NCBI GenBank assembly: GCA_017630215.1
Contig: JAGBVR010000009.1
Coordinates: 84,581 to 148,580 of the forward strand
Direction of reading: 5' to 3'
Length of the DNA: 64,000 bases
From: Bacteroidales bacterium
GTDB taxonomy: Bacteria > Bacteroidota > Bacteroidia > Bacteroidales > UBA932
Part shown: piece by piece, positions 16,412 to 24,445 of the stretch
How positions within the stretch are numbered: position 1 is the stretch's first letter
Layout of the letters: the number at the start of each line of letters is the position of its first letter
Position numbers and translations under genes: made by a program
The notes under the pieces: model-generated
Told to the model about the DNA's origin: nothing
The model's database searches: none
Seen by the model: only the letters and a program-made list of their open reading frames with translations

Positions 16412-17014
16412 ATGAACTTCTATAGCATAGCACCATTCATTAAAGACTTCTACCCAGAGTATTGGGGAGAGTTCTCCTATGATGCGAACAAGTGCATCCG
16501 AATCCACAAGGTGGATGATGAGTGGGGTGTCCTTTGCAACTTTGCCAATACTCCTATTGTCGTAGGTGGCTTTACCTTCAAGAGCAGCGAACAACTGTTC
16601 CAACTCATGAAGTTTACCGACCAGGATGTCGTTAAGAGAATCTTGAACGGCATAACCAGGAATGACAAGAAATGTCATGAGGTCAAGAAGACCGTCAAGA
16701 GCTATGAGAAGGATTATAGAAGGGAAGACTGGGGGAGTATGATTATAGATGCAATGAAGTTTAGTCTTCAGTGCAAATACGAGCAGTCTGAAGCATTTCG
16801 ACAAAAGCTTGAAGCAACCAAAGGGTTCAATATCGTTGAAGATCAGACTAGCTTCCCTAAGAAAAGTCCAGATGCATGGGGCGTCAAGCTTCACGAAGGA
16901 CAATTTGTGGGACCGAATCTTCTAGGACGTCTACTCATGGAACTACGTGACAATTGCCGGCTTGACTACTCCCTGCCAGATAATGCGCTTGACTTTATCG
17001 AATATCTGAAATAG
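16412..17014 (+). CDS. NADAR family protein (putative ADP-ribosyl hydrolase / antitoxin)
   Basis: 200 aa. NADAR/DUF1768 features in order: FANTPIVVGGFTFKSSEQLFQLMKF near residues 45-70, the central DWGSMIIDAMKFSLQCKY near 108-125, SPDAWGVKL near 155 (the usual D-x-x-WG) and GPNLLGRLLMELRD near 170. NADAR proteins hydrolyse N-glycosidic bonds of ADP-ribose or riboflavin intermediates, and some reverse guanosine ADP-ribosylation by DarT-type toxins. It starts 1 nt after the ART-like gene and ends at a strong terminator, so it closes the HD-ART-NADAR operon. A second, diverged NADAR-like protein lies at 39076-39789. Confidence 0.85.
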   Translation: MNFYSIAPFIKDFYPEYWGEFSYDANKCIRIHKVDDEWGVLCNFANTPIVVGGFTFKSSEQLFQLMKFTDQDVVKRILNGITRNDKKCHEVKKTVKSYEKDYRREDWGSMIIDAMKFSLQCKYEQSEAFRQKLEATKGFNIVEDQTSFPKKSPDAWGVKLHEGQFVGPNLLGRLLMELRDNCRLDYSLPDNALDFIEYLK

Positions 17015-17052
17015 AAATTCCCATAGCATAAAGTGTGATGCTATGGGAATTT
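17015..17052. terminator. Strong bidirectional terminator
   Basis: A 15-bp perfect inverted repeat (17015-17029 with 17038-17052, 8-nt loop) lies between the convergent NADAR gene and the 17055-17330 gene. AAA and TTT flanks give U-rich ends in both directions. Confidence 0.85.
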
Positions 17053-17054
17053 TC

Positions 17055-17330
17055 TTAATCTCCGTTTAATATTGCTTTTAGCTTCTCCTGATCTGGTTCG
17101 AAACCACAGACCTCCAGTTCACCATACTTAAACATCATCTCTTCAAGTCGCATAGCAACATATACCTCCCAGAAGTACTCTTCTGGGTCGTCATGATACA
17201 GGCAGCTCTCAGTATAATCGTATAAGCAGCCGAGGTCTCTGTCCAATATATCTGCCGCGAAGTCTCCGATATCCTTGGTCTTAAGATATTCTACCATACT
17301 GTAGAATTCTTCTGCTAACTTGGTTTTCAT
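17055..17330 (-). CDS. Small acidic hypothetical protein
   Basis: 91 aa, strongly acidic, mostly helical (LAEEFYSMVEYLKTK; WEVYVAMRLEEMMFKYGELE). No known domain, signal or membrane segment. Small acidic proteins next to conflict genes can be inhibitors, but nothing in the sequence proves that. It ends right at the shared terminator and is followed upstream by the WG-repeat gene on the same strand with a ~115 nt gap. Confidence 0.55.
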   Translation of the reverse strand: MKTKLAEEFYSMVEYLKTKDIGDFAADILDRDLGCLYDYTESCLYHDDPEEYFWEVYVAMRLEEMMFKYGELEVCGFEPDQEKLKAILNGD

Positions 17331-17444
17331 ATAATCTTTCCTTTTGTGTCAGCAAATGTACGGAATTATTATGAAAAAAAGACGGTGAAGCATCTCTGCC
17401 GCACCGCCTGAAACAAACAACACTATGGAACACAAACTGTTCTA

Positions 17445-18089
17445 TCAACACGAACAGTTGAAAAACTTCTCATCTTCATCCTGAGTGAAATTACCTTCGA
17501 AGTCGATGTACCCCTTCACTCCATCCTTGATCACCTCTAGGTTCTCATCGATGATGTCATAGTCATCATACACGGTCTCCGTGTAGACATCATAACCTAG
17601 CATTGAAAAACCATACTTGCCCTCATTCTCGTACACGACAAGGGAGTTGAATGGAACATACACCTTGTCCATTGTAGCTGGAATAAGCACCTGACCACAT
17701 CCATCTGCGAGCCCCTGCTTACCTTCCTTAATGAGAATATAGAAGCCGTCTGTAAAATGAACCGAATCATATTCGAACTCTGATACCAATGTCCCCTTAC
17801 CATCAGGGGCAGCAAAGGCAAGCTTTGCACCTTTCACCACAGGTATGGCAAATCCTCTGCAACAATCTGTGAAGGTGCATGCGACGTCGTCGAACATGGC
17901 AGGTACAAGAACCTCTCCTGCGGCATCCTTCACTCCCATCATGCCATTCTCTTCGTATACCTTGGTGAATACGTCGTACTCACTCTCGAATGCCTGGATT
18001 CTATCAAAGTCTGCAGCAAGTACAGCTGTCTTATACATCTGGCGGTAATCAGCCATCTGCTCGATTGTTGGCGTCTTCTTCTCTGTCAT
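17445..18089 (-). CDS. WG-repeat protein
   Basis: 214 aa made mainly of degenerate WG/KWG beta repeats, for example GMMGVKDAAGEVLVPAMFDDV, GKQGLADGCGQVLIPATMDKV, GKYGFSMLGYDVY and GVKGYIDFEGNF. The repeats are predicted to build a beta-propeller-like or solenoid surface for protein binding. There is no signal peptide, so it is probably cytoplasmic. The larger WG-repeat protein at 55461-56546 is membrane-anchored. The role of WG-repeat proteins is mostly unknown. Confidence 0.8.
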   Translation of the reverse strand: MTEKKTPTIEQMADYRQMYKTAVLAADFDRIQAFESEYDVFTKVYEENGMMGVKDAAGEVLVPAMFDDVACTFTDCCRGFAIPVVKGAKLAFAAPDGKGTLVSEFEYDSVHFTDGFYILIKEGKQGLADGCGQVLIPATMDKVYVPFNSLVVYENEGKYGFSMLGYDVYTETVYDDYDIIDENLEVIKDGVKGYIDFEGNFTQDEDEKFFNCSC

Positions 18090-18168
18090 TTTAGTAATCT
18101 TGAATTGTTATTTCTGTTAATAGATACCACGAATGGTGCTACAGGTTACATCTTTGATGAAAATTTTC

Positions 18169-18176
18169 TAAATTTG
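18169..18176 (+). promoter_or_regulatory. -7 box for the second RT's RNA
   Basis: TAAATTTG matches TAnnTTTG. Transcription would start around 18183-18184, 4-5 nt before the first arm of the structured RNA at 18188, which supports the RNA's 5' end. Confidence 0.65.
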
Positions 18177-18187
18177 TGCAGATTAAA

Positions 18188-18362
18188 GCACCTGAGGACA
18201 TTGGTTAATCGCATGTATAAGCACTAATTGTTTTGTTTCTGTGCCCAAACGTAAATCATTATGTCTGTGGCGAAAGCCAACCAGCGGTGGGCAGACATAA
18301 AATACCTCAGGCTTTAAAAGCCTTCGATCGCCTTGATGGCCCGAGGTCCTAGGTGCTTTTTT
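18188..18362 (+). ncRNA. Structured RNA upstream of the second reverse transcriptase
   Basis: Long-range complementary arms (18188-18199, GCACCTGAGGAC; 18346-18356, GTCCTAGGTGC) pair with one bulge and are followed by TTTTTTT. Inside: a 9-bp stem TTATGTCTG/CAGACATAA (18259-18267 with 18292-18300) enclosing a TGGC-GAAA-GCCA hairpin with a GNRA loop (18268-18279), then a GGCTTTAAAAGCC hairpin (18310-18322). It lies between a good promoter and the RT start. Structured RNAs in this position template or regulate retron and defence-associated RTs (for example DRT2, DRT9). The sequence does not match the 10.9-11.2 kb retron RNA. The T-run suggests that some transcripts end before the RT. Confidence 0.75.
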
Positions 18363-18374
18363 TATACGGTATAT

Positions 18375-20096
18375 ATGCAGATGAGCTTCTTAGAATACTT
18401 GACAGAGGATAACTTGATCGAATTCGTCATCAAGGAAAGGGTCAAGTGTACCCAGAAGCAGAATCTGAATAAAGATAGAGTCCAGCATATAGAGCAGGCG
18501 CAGACACCTGCGGCCGCGGTGCAGGCCATGACTCCTCCGCGCAACTTATGGAGGAGGCTTCGCAGATCCAGCAGACATAAAATTGATCGAGTAGAGATCA
18601 AGAACAAACTATCCCTGAGGAATACCATCTACTATGACCTGAAGCTATACAGAAACAATATGGTCATAGCGCCGCCATACCTTCAGGAACTCATGGCATT
18701 CATTTCTCGAGTGCAGGAGATGGCATCAGATGTTTCTACTTGGGACTTCTCATCCTGCATTAAAGTGATTGCTCAGTTCAAGGAAGATGATGCTGATGGA
18801 AATGCGATATATCGTCCGCTAACGATATACAATTCCTTGGAGATAAAAGCCCTCATCTCACTCGCAAGTACATACCTTACAACTGCGGTTGATGATTATC
18901 TCCATGAAGAGATTCTCTCTTACAGACCTCTAAGGTTATATCACGGAAAAGAGAATTATCATACTGGCGGCTATGATGCAATAGCAGGGCTCAGAAGATT
19001 CATTGAAGATCATCCTGGGCAGAAGATATATGTTGCAGAATGCGATATCCAGAAGTTCTATGATGCAATAAATCACGAGGTGGTTCTGGATAGCTTCAGA
19101 AGGATTGCCGAGCAGGCTTCTATTCCAGCCTACCATGAAGTGGAAAGGATCCTCAAGCTCTATCTTGATTCGTACAGTTTCCATTCAAATATCATGGCGC
19201 TGAATGATTCTCAGGAATACTGGAAAGAGTACGAAAGACAACATAGGGGAAAGATAAAGGGCAAATGCCTCTTCAAGTGGGTAAGTGATGACGACTTTCT
19301 CAGATGTTATAAGGATCCCGCTAAACTTGAATTCTATAAGGACAAGATAGGAGTGCCTCAGGGAGGAGCATTATCTTGTATCATATCAAATGTAGTTCTG
19401 AATGAAGTGGACAGAAGATCTGTCCTAGTGAAAGAAGATCCTGACAGATTCTTCGTAAGGTTCGGAGATGATATACTTCTTACGCATACAGATCTACAGG
19501 AGTGTACAAGACTTATAGATGCTTATACACGAGAACTGGAAAGACATCTGTTGCCGTCACATCCGTTCAAGCCGATGGACGAATGCAAGAACGGAGAAAA
19601 GACTACAAAAGAGTTCTGGAAGCGTAAATCAAAGGCACCGTTCCTCTGGGGACCTGGCGAGGGAAATGCCTTTGAATGGATTGGTTTTGTTGGGTACGAA
19701 GTAAGGTATACAGGTGAATCACGCCTGAGACTCTCGACTCTTGATAAGCAGTTCGGTAGTATCAACAAGAGATATCACTCCTGTATTCTTAAGGATAAGC
19801 CCAATAACACAAGAGGATACTTGTCTTCCAATATAAGGAAGGTTGCAGGTATGAATACCTCTTTGAGCAAGTTCGAGCAGCTCGATATGAATCCATATTC
19901 TATCCAGCAGGTAAAGAGCTTAGATCGATACAGGCTTACAAAGATCGAACGTCTGGATGCAATGTTATCCGCCAGATTTGCTCAGGAGTATACCGACACA
20001 ACTGCAAACCTGGTAAATCGTTTCGTGAAGCATAGGGATGAACCGACCAGTTATTATAGAAGATTGATGGAAATTGATTCCACTCTTAATGACTAA
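18375..20096 (+). CDS. Reverse transcriptase of a non-retron (unknown/defence-associated) class
   Basis: 573 aa from ATG 18375; longer frames would start inside the RNA's 3' arm. RT motifs: VIAQFKEDDADGNAIYRPLT (RT1/2 region), VAECDIQKFYDAINH (catalytic Asp), IGVPQGGALSCIISNVVLNE (~325) and VRFGDDILL (FxDD in place of YxDD, ~362). Inserts between RT3 and RT4 and a ~200-residue C-terminal region of unknown fold (ending in a basic helical segment) separate it from retron, group II intron (no maturase or HNH seen) and DGR enzymes. The layout (promoter, structured RNA, RT) resembles DRT systems, where the RT copies a ncRNA during phage infection. The subgroup cannot be assigned by eye. Confidence 0.85.
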   Translation: MQMSFLEYLTEDNLIEFVIKERVKCTQKQNLNKDRVQHIEQAQTPAAAVQAMTPPRNLWRRLRRSSRHKIDRVEIKNKLSLRNTIYYDLKLYRNNMVIAPPYLQELMAFISRVQEMASDVSTWDFSSCIKVIAQFKEDDADGNAIYRPLTIYNSLEIKALISLASTYLTTAVDDYLHEEILSYRPLRLYHGKENYHTGGYDAIAGLRRFIEDHPGQKIYVAECDIQKFYDAINHEVVLDSFRRIAEQASIPAYHEVERILKLYLDSYSFHSNIMALNDSQEYWKEYERQHRGKIKGKCLFKWVSDDDFLRCYKDPAKLEFYKDKIGVPQGGALSCIISNVVLNEVDRRSVLVKEDPDRFFVRFGDDILLTHTDLQECTRLIDAYTRELERHLLPSHPFKPMDECKNGEKTTKEFWKRKSKAPFLWGPGEGNAFEWIGFVGYEVRYTGESRLRLSTLDKQFGSINKRYHSCILKDKPNNTRGYLSSNIRKVAGMNTSLSKFEQLDMNPYSIQQVKSLDRYRLTKIERLDAMLSARFAQEYTDTTANLVNRFVKHRDEPTSYYRRLMEIDSTLND

Positions 20097-20158
20097 ACTT
20101 TATGGCACGTGATTTTAATATATCACCCAGAGTAATCAGACACTTAGAGGACTGGAAT

Positions 20159-20725
20159 CTACCAGTTCTCATACGGCATGAGCTTTTGGATTGAGACTCC
20201 TTTTCCCATTGTTGTCAGCAAGCTGATAAGTGATTGCGTTGCAGAGATGTTGCGCTGTATATCCTCGTCCATATTCTTGTATGTGACATAGAATATTACC
20301 TTATTCCTGTCTCCGATCTTGACCGCAACTTTAGCTCTATATGTCTGGGGTATGACTATATACTTCAGACCTGTTCCTTCCATTGCTTCCTTGATCTTTG
20401 CCTGAGCACTCAGCTGCTTGATCTCGGTCACCATCTTACGAGACTTATAGAGCTTTATCGTATCAGCAATATGCTTCTCCAATTCCGGGTGAATCTCGTC
20501 CCAGATTTTTGAAACTCCAGCGATATCATCTGACTTCCATGCAAAGAATCGCGCAAGGGCTAACCCTCCGTCTAGCATCATGTCTCCTTTGTAGATGCTC
20601 TTAAGATCATTCAATGCTTTGTTGATATAATTAAGCTCTGAAAGACTTGCACCGGACTTGATATGCTCACGAATCTCTTCAGTCAGCCTTTTCTTGATAG
20701 TTGTGAGATATAATGATTTATCCAT
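20159..20725 (-). CDS. Hypothetical protein E of the MoxR-VWA-ClpP operon
   Basis: 188 aa, no known domain. The N-terminal half is helical; after helix KMVTEIKQLSAQAKIKEAM comes a strand block (LKYIVIPQTY, AKVAVKIGDRNKVIFYVTY) and a final helix. The same helix-plus-strands plan is seen in four other proteins of this operon, so it is probably a distant paralogue. It starts 3 nt after the VWA gene and is the last gene of the unit. An adaptor or substrate role for the ATPase/VWA pair is possible but unproved. Confidence 0.6.
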   Translation of the reverse strand: MDKSLYLTTIKKRLTEEIREHIKSGASLSELNYINKALNDLKSIYKGDMMLDGGLALARFFAWKSDDIAGVSKIWDEIHPELEKHIADTIKLYKSRKMVTEIKQLSAQAKIKEAMEGTGLKYIVIPQTYRAKVAVKIGDRNKVIFYVTYKNMDEDIQRNISATQSLISLLTTMGKGVSIQKLMPYENW

Positions 20726-20728
20726 AGT

Positions 20729-21853
20729 TTAACCAATCTGCATTACACATGTACGTCCCGATTTTTCCATCCAGTGCTTATGGTGGTTAAGACAGTCTTC
20801 ATTCTCACAGACCCAAAGTATGCCTGCCTTGAAGCCTTCAGGTATATCAGGAGCTGGAGCATAACCATCCGTCAGCATGATAAGACCATCATATCCATTT
20901 TCATGAGCAAAGTCTACAGGTTCCTGAAATGATGTACCACCTCGACCTACGATTCCCACATCCTTGACCACCTTCTTGAGGTTCTGTACTACGCGGACTC
21001 CGCAGTCGAATTGCACAACATCTATTGACTCGAAACCATACTTGAACGCACTGTTAATGACTCCATAGAAATACTGGAGACTCTCGCTGGAGATTGAACC
21101 AGATACATCGACTGCAACAAGCAGCTTCGTGTCGAAACGTCTGATGCTACCCATATTATCAAAGCCGGTCCTTCGGTTAGGCTTCATTCGAGTAAGTTTC
21201 CTTTTAGAGGAAATGATGCTTGCTCTAAATCCGGCAAAGACATTTCTCCAGTTTATCTTAGCCTTCAGAGATGATGTCAGTATCTCAGCGAAGTTGCCGG
21301 AGATCGAACCCCAGCTCTTTGTTGAAGAGATGACTCCGTTGATCATCTGAACGGTAAGTTCATCCTCTTCCCAAAGCTCCGCAAGGTCTCGATGTTTTTC
21401 TCCAGCTCCTCCAGATTCCGAGTCGTTGTCCCCGTCACCATTGCCTCCGCCTGATTGTTGTTTCTCCACCTCACGGGCATACCACTCATAGTTCATACCA
21501 CTCTTGAGCCCGAAATCCGCTGGTGTCTCTATCCTGAATCGAGGGTGAGAGTAGTTGTCACCGACCACCAGGTTACTGGCAAGTCCCATTGCCTGCTGGC
21601 TGCATCCGTCCGGTCTTCTTTCATAAGGATGCTTAAGGAGAAGTCTCACGGCTTCAGCACGCAAAGCCTCTTCCAGAGCATCGTCAGACATCTCCACAAC
21701 TATGTCTGGGTTGTACTCCAGCTTCTTGCGACCGCTTCGCAACGGACACTTCATCTGAGTATTCGGCACCAGTTCATGTATGCAGAGCACCTGAAAGAGC
21801 GGTGGTTCCATGATGAACCACTGCTCCAGAATATGTGAATACCTCTCCTGCAT
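20729..21853 (-). CDS. VWA-domain protein (DUF2201-like), MoxR partner
   Basis: 374 aa. The N-terminal part is metallopeptidase-like helical (residues ~1-130), then a low-complexity acidic Gly/Ser/Asp linker (residues ~134-152), then a C-terminal VWA fold from ~240 with the MIDAS motif DVSGSIS, the conserved GRGGTSF and the MLTDGYAPAP strand. All metal-binding positions of the MIDAS are kept. VWA proteins work with MoxR ATPases as metal-dependent protein-remodelling pairs (compare RavA-ViaA). It starts 1 nt after the MoxR gene, so the pair is translated together. Its target may be one of the unknown proteins of the operon. Confidence 0.85.
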   Translation of the reverse strand: MQERYSHILEQWFIMEPPLFQVLCIHELVPNTQMKCPLRSGRKKLEYNPDIVVEMSDDALEEALRAEAVRLLLKHPYERRPDGCSQQAMGLASNLVVGDNYSHPRFRIETPADFGLKSGMNYEWYAREVEKQQSGGGNGDGDNDSESGGAGEKHRDLAELWEEDELTVQMINGVISSTKSWGSISGNFAEILTSSLKAKINWRNVFAGFRASIISSKRKLTRMKPNRRTGFDNMGSIRRFDTKLLVAVDVSGSISSESLQYFYGVINSAFKYGFESIDVVQFDCGVRVVQNLKKVVKDVGIVGRGGTSFQEPVDFAHENGYDGLIMLTDGYAPAPDIPEGFKAGILWVCENEDCLNHHKHWMEKSGRTCVMQIG

Positions 21854-21854
21854 C

Positions 21855-22940
21855 TTACTTAATTCCCTTAACGTAAGTAACCAACATCATCACTAGCATC
21901 GGACACTTGGTCGCGATGAAGCTGATAGCATCCTGATAGGTCTGCTGAACGTAGATGTTCGCAAAGTGAGCCGCAGCCTCCTTTCTGTTCTTGGTGAGGT
22001 ACTCGAAGTATGACATGAGGTTCTCAGCATATGCCTTCACGTCCTTCTCACGCACCTTCTCCACCTCAAGGTGTCTGTAGATACCCTCGTTAACCACTGA
22101 AAGCTGATGGATTCCGTACTCTGCGATAGTGTCCTTCACCTTGGCCTTGTCGAATCCCGCAAGAACCTCCCTGCCAGAGAGAATCTTTCTTGTGGCTGCG
22201 TTCTGAATGAATGCAGAAGCGGCCTTAGGTCCAACGATGCTGGAGATGATCTTAGAATCAATCTCCTTGAGTTCAGGCTTGTCTGTGACAATGTCAGATA
22301 CCCTCTTCCATGCACGGCGGTCAGGTGTCTTGTCGAGTCCCGTATCGGCACCCTCCTTCTGGTCAGGATCCTTATCCAACCAGATGCGGTTCTCATCGAT
22401 GAATCCAATGACTCTCGAGTCGAGACCTGCCTTACGGGCCCAGAGAAGCCATTCTTCGGCTGTAGGTCTGAAGTTCACGATATTGAATCGAGAAACTAGA
22501 GCTGGGTCAAGGTCAGTAAGCTGATACTGATCTCCTGCATTCACGGCGCTGATAATGCGGCTACCCTCTGGAAGGAGCTTGCCAGCGAGTTTACGGTTCA
22601 GTGCGAGGTCCATCACAGTCTGGAGAATCTCCGGACGGGCACGATTGAGCTCATCGAGGAAGAGCACGATAGGCTTTCCGTCTGTCGGGAACCAATATGG
22701 CGGCATGAAGTCAGTCTTGTCAGTCTTCTCGTCCTTGCACGGAAGACCGATAAGGTCTCCCGGATCACTCATCTGACCAAGGAAAAGAGCCACGACGGGC
22801 ATACCCTGAGCACCGAAGTGCTCGGTAAGAATCTCTGACTTACCGATTCCGTGGTTTCCTACCAGCATGATGTTGTGTGAGGCAGGAGTTGCCTCTAGGA
22901 GCTGCTTAAGCTCTGTGATGTTTACTGAAATGTTACTCAT
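21855..22940 (-). CDS. MoxR-family AAA+ ATPase
   Basis: 361 aa. Walker A is GNHGIGKSE (near residue 28), an SDPGDLIGLP segment typical of the MoxR clade follows, Walker B is VLFLDELNRA, sensor 1 AVNAGD and an arginine finger in ALVSRF. The C-terminal ~170 residues are helical and give family-specific contacts. MoxR proteins act as ATP-driven chaperones with VWA partners, assembling or disassembling complexes. The next gene encodes the VWA protein, 1 nt away. It sits in the same operon as ClpP and five unknown proteins. Confidence 0.9.
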   Translation of the reverse strand: MSNISVNITELKQLLEATPASHNIMLVGNHGIGKSEILTEHFGAQGMPVVALFLGQMSDPGDLIGLPCKDEKTDKTDFMPPYWFPTDGKPIVLFLDELNRARPEILQTVMDLALNRKLAGKLLPEGSRIISAVNAGDQYQLTDLDPALVSRFNIVNFRPTAEEWLLWARKAGLDSRVIGFIDENRIWLDKDPDQKEGADTGLDKTPDRRAWKRVSDIVTDKPELKEIDSKIISSIVGPKAASAFIQNAATRKILSGREVLAGFDKAKVKDTIAEYGIHQLSVVNEGIYRHLEVEKVREKDVKAYAENLMSYFEYLTKNRKEAAAHFANIYVQQTYQDAISFIATKCPMLVMMLVTYVKGIK

Positions 22941-22977
22941 TATATCTGTTCTTTGCTTATTTATACCCCGTCTTTAT

Positions 22978-23703
22978 TTAAATGTTACTATCAAAGTCAT
23001 AGTTGTCGATTGTATTCATATCCGATATGGTATCCTCTAGCTCCTCAGCAAATGATTCTAAGCTTCCACTAACATAGAATATCCCTGTCTTTGTTTTGAT
23101 TTCTACTGTTACTTCATCATCTTTGACTTCGGTATCCTTGATTTCATAATCCATGTCAGAAAGTCTGGCCTTTATGATTCCTAAGGCTGTAGAAATCAAT
23201 ATCTCATCCTGAATCTTGTTTGCCATGTAAGCCTTAGCACTATGATCAACATGATAAATGATGTTTGACTCCTGGCATTCATTATAGATGATCTCAAGAA
23301 GTTCTATAATGTCCTCATCCCAATCTCTCACTCTGGTCTTAAAACCATCAACCTGTACTATAGGGCCTTCATAGGAGCATGTGAATGACATTGTCATTGC
23401 TTTGTATTTGACTGTCAGACAGAGTGGGGGAGTTGTAACCTTGTACTCAGATACCCCCTTCTCCGCTAATCTGTCGAGTAATCTCTTGAAAGGTAGATTC
23501 TGTGCATTCTCGATCCGTCCCTTGAGACGTCCGAACTTGTCCATCAAAGCCTGTAGGAACATCGATTTGTACCGAGAGCATGCTCCCGTCAAATCAAGCT
23601 CCGTAGCATCAGCATTGCTAATGCTGTCTATGTAGTCATTACATGCTTCTTTATGAGCACCTTCAACAATGGCCTTCTTTAATACATCATCCAGAATAAT
23701 CAT
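22978..23703 (-). CDS. Hypothetical protein D of the MoxR-VWA-ClpP operon
   Basis: 241 aa, no known domain. It has an N-terminal helix region, a beta hairpin block (VTTPPLCLTVKYKAMTMSFT), a helix (DWDEDIIELLEIIYNEC), then ISTALGIIKARLSDMDYEI and strands (DEVTVEIKTKTGIFYVSG). The block I-x-A-x-x-I-I-K-A-R-L is nearly the same as in the next upstream protein (24441-23707: TAEGIIKARLEGEDYRI), so these two are close paralogues. It is strongly acidic. It starts 3 nt after that gene. The function is unknown. Confidence 0.65.
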   Translation of the reverse strand: MIILDDVLKKAIVEGAHKEACNDYIDSISNADATELDLTGACSRYKSMFLQALMDKFGRLKGRIENAQNLPFKRLLDRLAEKGVSEYKVTTPPLCLTVKYKAMTMSFTCSYEGPIVQVDGFKTRVRDWDEDIIELLEIIYNECQESNIIYHVDHSAKAYMANKIQDEILISTALGIIKARLSDMDYEIKDTEVKDDEVTVEIKTKTGIFYVSGSLESFAEELEDTISDMNTIDNYDFDSNI

Positions 23704-23706
23704 AAT

Positions 23707-24441
23707 CTACCACATGGCTGAACTTTGTTTTACCTCTTTAATGGTACATGTTAAAGCATCATCAAATGATTCAAGCGGAGAGCCTATCCTTATTTCACCC
23801 CAGGACGTATCAATCCAGAAAGTCACGGTGTTTTCATTCTCATCTGCTCCTCTGAGGGTTATTCGATAATCTTCACCTTCAAGTCTGGCCTTGATTATGC
23901 CCTCAGCGGTCTCGCACATTATGTTCTTGGTGATGGAAGCCTGACGGAACTTCTGAATCAAGGGAATGAAGTGTCTGCTTGCGTAACTGAGGTCGCAATG
24001 TTGGGATATCACTCCCATGAAATCCAGAATGGACTCTTTCCACGAGTCAAACTCAAATACATGGTAGTCATCGATCCTTAGAATCTTATAGCCACCTTCC
24101 ATGTTTTCAAAGCTATACTCCACATCATTGACTTTGATTCGTAGTTGTAGAAGACTTTGAGAGAGGACTTCACTTCGATACTCTCTTTGCTTGATTCCAG
24201 AAGCCAGCGCTACCAAAGGGATATTACGGCTAGGGCAATATGCTGTACACTTGCTATCTTGGTCTTTTATCACATCCATAATAGCAGTTATGAAGTAACC
24301 GCAGTAGATATAGTATGCAACCTTTTCTGTGATGTTGAATTGCTGAAGCTCCTCCAAATCATCATAGAAGTAATAGGCAGCCTTCCTATGAGCATAATCT
24401 ACGACAGCCTCTACTGTAGCAGCCGGCAACTGTCTAATCAT
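23707..24441 (-). CDS. Hypothetical protein C of the MoxR-VWA-ClpP operon
   Basis: 244 aa from ATG 24441, 5 nt beyond the clpP stop; an upstream in-frame start at 24489 would overlap clpP. Layout: helices, a beta block (LLQLRIKVNDVEYSFENMEG), a helix (SWKESILDFMGVISQ), then TAEGIIKARLEGEDYRITLRG and strands. It is a close paralogue of the 22978-23703 protein. No enzymatic motif or signal peptide is seen. Position between clpP and the MoxR gene suggests a role tied to the protease or the ATPase, for example a substrate adaptor, but this is inference. Confidence 0.65.
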   Translation of the reverse strand: MIRQLPAATVEAVVDYAHRKAAYYFYDDLEELQQFNITEKVAYYIYCGYFITAIMDVIKDQDSKCTAYCPSRNIPLVALASGIKQREYRSEVLSQSLLQLRIKVNDVEYSFENMEGGYKILRIDDYHVFEFDSWKESILDFMGVISQHCDLSYASRHFIPLIQKFRQASITKNIMCETAEGIIKARLEGEDYRITLRGADENENTVTFWIDTSWGEIRIGSPLESFDDALTCTIKEVKQSSAMW

Positions 24442-24445
24442 GGCA

